The notes under the pieces are model-generated. The model had not been told where the DNA came from. It did no database searches and was given only the letters and a program-made list of their open reading frames with translations. The position numbers and the translations under genes are program-made. This document shows, piece by piece, positions 1-5,070 of a stretch of 5,070 nucleotides of DNA (position 1 is the first letter of the stretch; each line of letters begins with the position of its first letter). This DNA comes from Actinomycetes bacterium (lineage in GTDB: Bacteria; Actinomycetota; Actinomycetes; Actinomycetales; Cellulomonadaceae): positions 1 to 5,070 of the forward strand of contig JAFABT010000286.1 in the NCBI GenBank assembly GCA_023425905.1, written 5' to 3'.

Positions 1-1221
1 GTCGACGAGGAGGGCACCGTTCACGTCCGTGACGGCGAGACCGAGCGCGTCGTCGGGCAGTTCCCTGGCGCGAGCGCCGAAGAGGCACTCGCGCTCTACG
101 TCCGCCGTTACCTCGACCTCGCGGCCAAGGTCTCGCTCTTCGAGCAGCGGCTGACGGCCACCGACCTGTCCGCCAAGGAGATCGAGCAGACCCTCACGAA
201 GCTCGTCGAGGAGACCACGGAGCCGGCAGCCGTCGGCGACCTCCCGGCGCTGCGCGCTCGTGTCGCAGCGGTCACGTCCGTCGCGGAGGAGCGCCGTGCG
301 CAGGCGGAGCAGGAGCGGGTCGCCGCCCGCGCCGCGGCGCTCGCGACCCGTACCCAGATCGTCGAGGCGGCCGAGGCGATCGCGACGACCGACCCGCGCC
401 ACATGCAGTGGCGGCCGGCGGGCGAGCAGCTCCGCGTCCTCCTCGACCAGTGGAAGGAGGCGCAGCGTTCAGGGCCGCGCCTCGACCGCGCGTCCGAAGA
501 GTCGCTGTGGAAGCGGTTCAGCCACGCGCGGACGTCCTTCGACCGTGAGCGGCGGCACTATTTCGCCGAGCTCGAGTCCCGCAACAGCGCGGCGAAGACC
601 GCCAAGGAGGCGCTCGTCGCGCGCGCCGAGGCGTTGTCCTCGAGCACGGAGTGGGGAGCCACGGCTGGCGAGTACCGCGACCTCATGACGGAGTGGAAGG
701 CGGCCGGGCGCGCGAGCCGGCGCGACGACGACGCGCTGTGGGCCCGGTTCCGTGCCGCCCAGGACGCGTTCTTCGGTGCTCGGGATGCCGCCAGTGCCGC
801 GACGGACGAGGAGTTCCGCGCGAACCTCGTCGTCAAGGAGCAGATCCTCACCGAGGCCGAGGCCCTCGTCCCCGTGACCGATCTCGCTGAGGCGAAGCGC
901 ACGCTGCGCCGGCTGCAGGACCGGTGGGACGCCGCAGGCAAGGTGCCGCGCGCGGACGTCCAGCGTGTCGAAGGACGGATGCGTGCGGTCGAGAACGCCG
1001 TCCGGGACGCCGAGCAGAACGCGTGGACGCGGAGCAACCCGGAGACGAAGGCGCGCGCCAACAGCGCGCTCGCGCAGCTCGAGGTCGCGATCGCCGGGCT
1101 CCAGGCAGACGTCGACACGGCCCGGGCGAGCGGTGACACCCGTGCGCTCGCGAAGGCCGAGGAGGCCCTTGCCGCCCGCATCGCGTGGCTCGAGCAGATC
1201 CAGCGCTCGACCGAGGTCTGA
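1..1221 (+). CDS. DUF349 domain-containing protein, 5' end missing
   Basis: The frame is open from the first base to a TGA at 1219-1221, giving 406 visible residues. The ATG at 403 is internal: the coding signal clearly continues upstream of it, so the true start lies outside the window. The visible N-terminus (VDEEGTVHVR, then ERVVGQFPGAS) resembles the conserved block that precedes the DUF349 repeats in actinobacterial members. Residues about 84-125 are charged and Ala-rich, probably helical or coiled coil. Three DUF349-like units follow: about 118-188 (QWKEAQ, then LWKRF), about 200-262 (EWKAAGRASR, then LWARF) and about 272-335 (RWDAAGKVPR). The third lacks the LW-x-RF element and looks degenerate. 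A further Ala/Glu-rich helical stretch ends the protein. I see no signal peptide or membrane segment in the visible part, so it is probably cytoplasmic. The biochemical role of the family is not established to my knowledge. It converges on rel across a shared terminator. Family assignment is good; function is unknown. Confidence 0.88.
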   Translation, partial: VDEEGTVHVRDGETERVVGQFPGASAEEALALYVRRYLDLAAKVSLFEQRLTATDLSAKEIEQTLTKLVEETTEPAAVGDLPALRARVAAVTSVAEERRAQAEQERVAARAAALATRTQIVEAAEAIATTDPRHMQWRPAGEQLRVLLDQWKEAQRSGPRLDRASEESLWKRFSHARTSFDRERRHYFAELESRNSAAKTAKEALVARAEALSSSTEWGATAGEYRDLMTEWKAAGRASRRDDDALWARFRAAQDAFFGARDAASAATDEEFRANLVVKEQILTEAEALVPVTDLAEAKRTLRRLQDRWDAAGKVPRADVQRVEGRMRAVENAVRDAEQNAWTRSNPETKARANSALAQLEVAIAGLQADVDTARASGDTRALAKAEEALAARIAWLEQIQRSTEV

Positions 1222-1226
1222 CAGCT

Positions 1227-1281
1227 CGACGACGAGGCCCGGCCGACACCCTCACGGGAGTTGGCCGGGCCTCGTCCGTCG
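1227..1281. terminator. Long hairpin between convergent genes, probable bidirectional terminator
   Basis: A perfect 14-bp inverted repeat has arms at 1231-1244 (GACGAGGCCCGGCC) and 1263-1276. The 18-base interior folds further: 1245-1247 with 1260-1262 (one pair is G-U in the plus-strand RNA), an A-A mismatch, then 1249-1251 with 1256-1258 around a four-base loop. Outside the arms, 1227-1230 pairs with 1278-1281 if base 1277 is bulged. It starts 5 bases after the DUF349 stop and lies about 45 bases beyond the rel stop. No T-run follows on either strand. This differs from a classical intrinsic terminator, but U-poor hairpins of this kind are commonly proposed in high-GC actinobacteria. The role is inferred from position and stem strength. 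Confidence 0.75.
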
Positions 1282-1310
1282 TCGCGCGCGGCGCGACCAT
1301 AAGGACGCGC

Positions 1311-1322
1311 GCACGCGCGTGC
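1311..1322. repeat. 12-bp perfect CG-rich palindrome just beyond rel
   Basis: GCACGCGCGTGC reads the same on both strands and sits 3 bases past the rel stop codon. It lies in an alternating purine-pyrimidine stretch, with another CG run at 1284-1294. It could be a minor secondary stem in the rel 3' end or simply a by-product of base composition. I see no protein-binding motif that I recognise. Confidence 0.4.
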
Positions 1323-1325
1323 ACC

Positions 1326-3743
1326 TCAGGAGTCGGCGGCGTCCGGAGCAGTGCGAGCCTTCGCGTCGGCCTTGCTGCCGGTGAGCCGGTAGACGTCGAA
1401 GACGCCGTCGACCTTGCGCACCGCGTTGAGCACCGTCTGCAGGTGGCCCGGTTCGGCCATCTCGAAGACGAACCGAGACATCGCGACGCGGTCCCGCGAG
1501 GTCGACACCGTCCCGGACAGGATGTTCACGTGATGGTCGGAGAGCACCCGCGTGATGTCCGACAACAGCCGCGAGCGGTCGAGCGCCTCCACCTGGATCT
1601 GCACGAGGAAGAGGGTCGCGCTCCCCGTCGACCACTCGACCTCGACGATGCGCTCGGGCTCGGCCCGCAGGCCGTCGACGTTGCTGCAGTCGGCGCGGTG
1701 CACGCTCACGCCCGAGCCGCGCGTGATGAAGCCGATGATCTCGTCCCCCGGGACGGGGGTGCAGCACTTGGCGAGCTTCGCCCAGATGTCTTCGACGCCC
1801 TTGACGACCACCCCCGGGTCGCCGGTGCGCACCGGGCGGGACAGTCGCCCCGGCCGCGCAGTCTCCGCGAGGTCCTCCTCCGCGCCGGTCTCGCCGCCCA
1901 TCGAGTGGACGAGTCGCTGGACGATCGTCTGCGCGGAGACCTGACCCTCGCCGATCGCGGCATAGAGGGCAGTGACGTCGCCGTAGCGCATCTCGTTGGC
2001 GAGGCCGAGCAGCGACTCGTGCGAGGCCATGCGCTGGATCGGGAGGTTCTGCTTGCGCATCGCCTTCGTGATCGCGTCCTTGCCGTGCTCGATCGCCTCC
2101 TCGCGGCGCTCCTTGGAGAACCACTGCCGGATCTTGTTCCGCGCGCGCGGGCTCTTGACGAAGCCCAACCAGTCCTGCGAAGGACCTGCGGTCTCCGACC
2201 GTGACGTGAGGACGTCGACGACGTCCCCGTTCTCAAGCGGGGAGTCGAGAGGGACGAGCCGGCCGTTCACCCGGGCGCCCATCGTCCGGTGGCCGACCTC
2301 GGTGTGCACCGCGTAGGCGAAGTCCACCGGCGTCGACCCGGCGGGCAGCGCGACGACGTCGCCCTTCGGTGTGAAGACGTAGACCTCTGCACCGGCGATC
2401 TCGAACCGCAGCGAGTCGAGGAACTCCGAAGGGTCGGCCGTCTCGCGCTGCCAGTCGACGAGCTGGCGCAGCCACGGCATGTCGTTGCCCGACGTGTCCG
2501 TCGTCGTGCCCGGGCTCTTGGCCGTCTCCTTGTACTTCCAGTGCGCAGCCACGCCGTACTCCGCCCGACGGTGCATCTCGTGCGTGCGGATCTGGATCTC
2601 GACGGGCTTGCCGCCCGGGCCGATGACGGTCGTGTGGAGCGACTGGTAGAGGTTGAACTTGGGCATCGCGATGTAGTCCTTGAACCGGCCGGGGACCGGG
2701 TTCCATCGCGCGTGCAGAGCGCCGAGCGCCGCGTAGCAGTCACGGACCGAGTCGACGAGCAGCCGCACGCCGACGAGGTCATAGATGTCGGCGAAGTCGC
2801 GGCCGCGCACGATCATCTTCTGGTAGATCGAGTAGTAGTGCTTGGGTCGCCCGGTCACGGTCGCCTTGATCTTGGCCGAGCGCAGGTCGGCGCCGATCTG
2901 CTCGCGCACGACGGCGAGGTACTCCTCACGCGCCGGCGCGCGCTCCGCGACGAGCCGGACGATCTCGTCGTACACCTTCGGGTAGAGCGTCGCGAACGAG
3001 AGGTCCTCGAGCTCCCACTTGATCGTGTTCATGCCGAGGCGGTGCGCGAGCGGCGCGTAGATCTCGAGCGTCTCGCGCGCCTTGTTCGCCGACGACTCCG
3101 CCGAGACGAACTTCCACGTCCGCGCGTTGTGCAAGCGGTCGGCGAGCTTGATGACGAGGACGCGGATATCCCGTGCCATCGCGACGACCATCTTGCGGAC
3201 CGTCTCCGCCTGGGCGGCGGCCCCGTACGTCACCTTGTCGAGCTTCGTCACGCCATCGACCATCATCGCGATCTCGTCGCCGAAGTCCTGCCGGAGCTGG
3301 AGCAACGAGTAGTCGGTGTCCTCGACCGTGTCGTGGAGCAGCGCAGCGGCGAGCACCGGGAGCGGCATGCCGAGGTCGGCGAGAATCGTCGCGACCGCGA
3401 CCGGGTGCGTGATGTACGGGTCACCGCTCTTGCGCAGCTGGCCGCGGTGCGCCTTCTCCGCAACCGTGTAGGCCTGTTCGAGGAGCGAGAGGTTCGCCTT
3501 GGGCGTGTGCGTGCGAACCGCCTGCAGCAGCGGCTCGAGGATGGGGGCTCCACCCCCGGAGCGCGCGGTGAGCCGCCCGAGCCGGGAGCGGACCTTGCCT
3601 GCCGCGATGCCGGCCGTGCGTGGCGACGTCGCAGGGGCGACGCGGTCGGTCGTCGTCTCGCCGGACGGCACGGCGCCGGTGGAGGCGGAGCCTGTGGGCG
3701 CTGCACCCGTGGGCGCGCCATCCGTGCGGGTGTCCTCGCTCAT
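1326..3743 (-). CDS. rel: Bifunctional (p)ppGpp synthetase/hydrolase (RelA/SpoT family)
   Basis: Complete gene, 805 residues, the usual long-RSH size. It makes (p)ppGpp from ATP and GDP/GTP on starved ribosomes and hydrolyses it when nutrients return; cytoplasmic, ribosome-associated. Residues 1-50 are a low-complexity extension. The hydrolase HD domain is about 85-215: R104, H113, HDTVED at 137-142 and D202 are the expected metal and catalytic positions, so hydrolase activity should be intact. The synthetase domain is about 290-405: D322, RFKD at 353-356, YQSLHT at 366-371 and E382 in EIQIRT. RFKD is the RxKD form of bifunctional enzymes, not the ExDD of E. coli RelA. TGS spans about 452-514 with H480, then a helical region. 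A zinc-finger/RIS domain has C660, C661, H682 and C686. A C-terminal ACT domain covers about 713-790. The ATG at 3741-3743 has a strong SD, and an in-frame TAG at 3780-3782 blocks a longer start. It is 144 bases downstream of apt. Confidence 0.97.
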   Translation of the reverse strand: MSEDTRTDGAPTGAAPTGSASTGAVPSGETTTDRVAPATSPRTAGIAAGKVRSRLGRLTARSGGGAPILEPLLQAVRTHTPKANLSLLEQAYTVAEKAHRGQLRKSGDPYITHPVAVATILADLGMPLPVLAAALLHDTVEDTDYSLLQLRQDFGDEIAMMVDGVTKLDKVTYGAAAQAETVRKMVVAMARDIRVLVIKLADRLHNARTWKFVSAESSANKARETLEIYAPLAHRLGMNTIKWELEDLSFATLYPKVYDEIVRLVAERAPAREEYLAVVREQIGADLRSAKIKATVTGRPKHYYSIYQKMIVRGRDFADIYDLVGVRLLVDSVRDCYAALGALHARWNPVPGRFKDYIAMPKFNLYQSLHTTVIGPGGKPVEIQIRTHEMHRRAEYGVAAHWKYKETAKSPGTTTDTSGNDMPWLRQLVDWQRETADPSEFLDSLRFEIAGAEVYVFTPKGDVVALPAGSTPVDFAYAVHTEVGHRTMGARVNGRLVPLDSPLENGDVVDVLTSRSETAGPSQDWLGFVKSPRARNKIRQWFSKERREEAIEHGKDAITKAMRKQNLPIQRMASHESLLGLANEMRYGDVTALYAAIGEGQVSAQTIVQRLVHSMGGETGAEEDLAETARPGRLSRPVRTGDPGVVVKGVEDIWAKLAKCCTPVPGDEIIGFITRGSGVSVHRADCSNVDGLRAEPERIVEVEWSTGSATLFLVQIQVEALDRSRLLSDITRVLSDHHVNILSGTVSTSRDRVAMSRFVFEMAEPGHLQTVLNAVRKVDGVFDVYRLTGSKADAKARTAPDAADS
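3657..3716 (-). repeat. Imperfect 15-base (five-residue) repeats in the rel N-terminal extension
   Basis: Residues 10-29 of Rel fall into four consecutive five-residue units: APTGA, APTGS, ASTGA, VPSGE. The DNA shows the same periodicity, with recurring GTGGG and CGGTG-type blocks on the plus strand. The segment precedes the folded hydrolase domain and is probably disordered. In-frame repeats of this kind can change copy number by slippage without breaking the gene. Similar Ala/Pro/Thr/Gly-rich leaders are common on actinobacterial Rel proteins; I know of no assigned function. Confidence 0.6.
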
Positions 3744-3751
3744 GCGTCTCG

Positions 3752-3760
3752 CCTCCTCCC
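3752..3760 (-). promoter_or_regulatory. Ribosome binding site of rel
   Basis: On the minus strand GGGAGGAGG lies 8 bases before the ATG at 3741-3743. It is a near-ideal Shine-Dalgarno match and settles the rel start. Its strength suggests efficient independent translation, as expected for a gene not translationally coupled to apt. Confidence 0.85.
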
Positions 3761-3776
3761 GGTTGCCCGTCGGACA

Positions 3777-3805
3777 AGTCTACGGGTGAGGGACGGTACG
3801 CCACC
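3777..3805 (-). promoter_or_regulatory. Candidate rel promoter (weak)
   Basis: In the apt-rel gap the minus strand carries TAGACT (3777-3782), a fair match to the TAnnnT form of vegetative -10 boxes in actinobacteria. It lies 33 bases before the rel ATG, leaving room for a short leader with the SD. At a 17-base spacing the -35 position (3800-3805) reads GGTGGC, a poor match to TTGACA. The TAG of this box is also the in-frame stop upstream of rel. In such GC-rich DNA an A/T-containing hexamer stands out, but the evidence is thin. Confidence 0.3.
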
Positions 3806-3816
3806 GCTGCTCACCA

Positions 3817-3833
3817 CGCGCGTCGGACGCGCG
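3817..3833 (-). other. Short GC hairpin in the apt-rel gap
   Basis: The inverted repeat CGCGCGT / ACGCGCG forms a 7-bp stem around a three-base loop. It starts 54 bases past the apt stop and lies upstream of the candidate rel promoter. No T-run follows on the minus strand. It could reduce read-through from apt into rel, act as a 3' stabilising stem of a secF-apt transcript, or have no role. Its very small loop and purely CG character make chance likely enough that I keep confidence low. The rest of the 3744-3887 gap shows no gene or RNA that I recognise. Confidence 0.35.
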
Positions 3834-3887
3834 CCCGTCAGCCGTCGCGGACGAGCCCGCCGGCGCCGCTGCACCGCAAGGACGTCG

Positions 3888-4424
3888 TCAGTCGTTGCGC
3901 ACGAGCGAGTGCACGGTGTGTCCCTCGAGGCGCCCACGTCCCGCGAGGAACCCGAGCTCGAGGAAGAACGACAGCGCGACGACCTCGCCGCCGCACCGCT
4001 CGATCATCTCGACGGTCGCCGCGGCGGTGCCGCCGGTCGCGAGGACGTCGTCGATGACGAGCACCCGGGAGCCGGGCACGATGATGCCCTCCGGGATCTC
4101 GATCTCGGCCACGCCGTACTCGAGCTCGTAGGCGGCCCGGACGGTCGGGTCCGGCAGCTTGCCGACCTTGCGCACCGCGAGGAAGCCGGCGTCGAGCTCG
4201 CGCGCCACGGGAGCGCCGAGGATGAACCCACGCGCCTCCATGCCCGCCACGAGGTCGACGTCGTGCTCGCTCGCGGTGCCTGCGAGGAACTCGACGACGC
4301 CACCCAGCGCACGCGCATCCGCGAGCATCGGGGTGATGTCCTTGAACACGACGCCCGGGACCGGGTAGTCCGGGACTGATCTCACAAGGCTGTCGCAGAG
4401 CGCGACGAGGTCGGAGTGCGGCAC
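3888..4424 (-). CDS. apt: Adenine phosphoribosyltransferase
   Basis: Complete gene, 178 residues, normal length for bacterial APRT. It converts adenine and PRPP to AMP and pyrophosphate in cytoplasmic purine salvage. Visible family blocks in order are DYPVPGVVFKDIT (19-31), GMEARGFILGAPVA (61-74), RKVGKLP (85-91), YELEYG (99-104) and the PRPP-binding loop VLVIDDVLATGGT (121-133), where the acidic pair D125-D126 and the ATGGT turn bind the ribose phosphate and pyrophosphate. The start is GTG at 4422-4424 (CAC on the plus strand), chosen because a Shine-Dalgarno sequence lies 9 bases upstream and the N-terminus then aligns well with E. coli Apt. It follows secF with a 13-base gap, so it is very probably in the same transcript and may be coupled to secF translation. 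The secF-apt-rel order is widely conserved in actinobacteria. No motif is damaged. Confidence 0.96.
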   Translation of the reverse strand: MPHSDLVALCDSLVRSVPDYPVPGVVFKDITPMLADARALGGVVEFLAGTASEHDVDLVAGMEARGFILGAPVARELDAGFLAVRKVGKLPDPTVRAAYELEYGVAEIEIPEGIIVPGSRVLVIDDVLATGGTAAATVEMIERCGGEVVALSFFLELGFLAGRGRLEGHTVHSLVRND

Positions 4425-4433
4425 GGCGCGGGT

Positions 4434-4440
4434 CTCCTCA
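4434..4440 (-). promoter_or_regulatory. apt ribosome binding site overlapping the secF stop codon
   Basis: The minus strand reads TGAGGAG: the first three bases are the secF stop (4438-4440), and GAGGAG (4434-4439) is the Shine-Dalgarno sequence of apt, 9 bases before its GTG. Ribosomes terminating on secF therefore end at the apt initiation site, the usual signature of translational coupling. The site also supports GTG as the apt start. Confidence 0.8.
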
Positions 4441-5070
4441 GCCCTTGTGCGGCTTGCGACGACGCGGCTGGGCCGCGTGACCCAGGTGCCCGCCCGGCTG
4501 GAGCTGACGCGCCCCGTCCGCGCCAGCCGCCGCCACGACCGCCGCGTCGACGGACTCGCCCGAGGCGGCCGCCGCCGCCCGCTTGGCGAGCACCGTCGCT
4601 GTGTGGGTGCGGATGCGCTCGCCCCGGACCTGAAGCGCCACCTCGAGAGGCGTGGCCAGGAAGATCGAGGAGAACGTGCCGACGATCATGCCGACGAACA
4701 ACGCGAGCGCGATGTCACCAAGGGTGCCCGCTCCGAGGAGGAAGGCCCCGACGAAGAGGATCGCGGCGACCGGCAGCACGGCCACGACCGACGTGTTGAT
4801 CGAGCGCACGAGCGTCTGGTTGACCGCGAGGTTCGCCCGCTCCGCGTACGTGGAGCGCGTCTGGTCGAGCACCCCGGCCGTGTTCTCACGCACCTTGTCG
4901 AACACCACGACCGTGTCGTAGATCGAGTACGCGAGGATCGTCAGGAGCCCGATCACCGTCGCCGGCGTGATCTCCCAGCCGATCGCCGCGTAGATGCCCA
5001 CGGTGACGATGAGGTCGTGGAACAGCGCGATGACCGCGGCGAGCGCCATGCGCCAGTTCCGGAAGTAGAT
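4438..5070 (-). CDS. secF: Protein translocase subunit SecF, N-terminal part missing
   Basis: 210 C-terminal residues are visible; the frame runs off the right edge. The ATG at 5047-5049 is not the start, because the preceding codons (IYFRNWR) belong to the conserved loop before it. SecF pairs with SecD in the inner membrane and uses the proton motive force to help SecYEG/SecA release exported proteins. Counting from the first visible codon, the membrane segments match TM3-TM6 of SecF: about 8-30 (with ALFHD), 36-58 (AYSIYDTVVVFDKVREN covers 47-63), 91-113, and 117-143 (GTFSSIFLATPLEVAL). HD at 18-19, D52 and D58 are typical family residues. A hydrophilic tail of about 64 residues follows, Ala-rich and ending in a basic PRRRKPHKG, probably cytoplasmic. 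TM1, the periplasmic domain and TM2 lie outside the window; secD is expected further upstream. The stop overlaps the apt ribosome binding site. Confidence 0.95.
   Translation of the reverse strand: MYFRNWRMALAAVIALFHDLIVTVGIYAAIGWEITPATVIGLLTILAYSIYDTVVVFDKVRENTAGVLDQTRSTYAERANLAVNQTLVRSINTSVVAVLPVAAILFVGAFLLGAGTLGDIALALFVGMIVGTFSSIFLATPLEVALQVRGERIRTHTATVLAKRAAAAASGESVDAAVVAAAGADGARQLQPGGHLGHAAQPRRRKPHKG

Noticed and set aside
403..1221. ATG at 403 as the start of the DUF349 gene
   Set aside because: The same frame is open to base 1 and encodes the conserved N-terminal block and the start of the first DUF349 unit, so this ATG is internal.
1741..1762. C-run/G-run inverted repeat inside rel
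   Set aside because: It encodes the Rel zinc-finger segment around CTPVPGDE and is explained by codon use; no regulatory role is supported.
1185..2204. A 339-codon plus-strand open frame running from the DUF349 3' end through the terminator into antisense rel
   Set aside because: It spans the convergent hairpin and has Arg/Asp/His-rich composition typical of a shadow frame. No ribosome binding site or domain is evident.
3740..3937. A 65-codon minus-strand frame whose TGA overlaps the rel ATG (ATGA), resembling a leader peptide
   Set aside because: It starts inside apt out of frame, is a low-complexity Arg/Thr-rich translation, and I see no convincing ribosome binding site. The overlap is suggestive but rel already has its own strong SD.
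2289..4379. A 696-codon open frame on the plus strand, antisense to rel and apt
   Set aside because: Its translation is Arg/Asp/Val/Leu-rich with no recognisable domain, and it crosses two confident genes and their gap. Long antisense frames arise readily opposite GC-rich codons.
4438..5049. ATG at 5047-5049 as a complete short secF
   Set aside because: The codons upstream encode IYFRNWR, which continues the SecF family sequence, and the protein would lack TM1, the periplasmic domain and TM2.
1..5070. Search for a novel system: mobile elements, CRISPR, tRNA/rRNA, toxin-antitoxin or defence genes
   Set aside because: No direct repeat arrays with spacers, transposase motifs, tRNA cloverleaf or unexplained conserved ORF was seen; the four genes account for about 95% of the window.

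Overview
The window comes from a high-GC bacterial chromosome (roughly 70% G+C by eye, codons strongly ending in G or C). The gene order secF - apt - rel, facing a DUF349 protein gene, is a familiar arrangement in Actinobacteria. The residue-level look of Rel, with an N-terminal Thr/Ala/Pro/Gly-rich extension and an RFKD synthetase motif, fits the same group. A Cellulomonas-like member of the Micrococcales is my best guess, made from memory of the synteny and not from a search.

Layout: bases 1-1221 (+) are the 3' part of a DUF349-domain protein gene, open to the left edge. Bases 1222-1325 separate two convergent genes and hold a long, near-perfect hairpin that probably terminates transcription from both sides. 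Bases 1326-3743 (-) are a complete rel gene for a bifunctional (p)ppGpp synthetase/hydrolase. Bases 3744-3887 are a non-coding gap with a strong ribosome binding site for rel, a weak promoter candidate and a short hairpin. Bases 3888-4424 (-) are a complete apt gene with a GTG start. Bases 4438 to the right edge (-) are the 3' part of secF; its stop codon overlaps the Shine-Dalgarno sequence of apt.

How the genes fit together: the minus-strand genes read secF, then apt, then rel. secF and apt are 13 bases apart and probably share a transcript and are translationally coupled. rel lies 144 bases further on, so it may be co-transcribed, separately promoted, or both. Functionally the cluster joins membrane protein export (SecDF), adenine salvage (Apt) and the stringent response (Rel). 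The link between purine nucleotide pools and (p)ppGpp is plausible, but the association may be no more than conserved synteny.

I found no mobile element, CRISPR array, RNA gene or defence system, and no evidence of an undescribed system. This is ordinary core chromosome. The less-explained parts are the function of the DUF349 protein, the small repeat array at the Rel N-terminus, and the regulation of the apt-rel gap.
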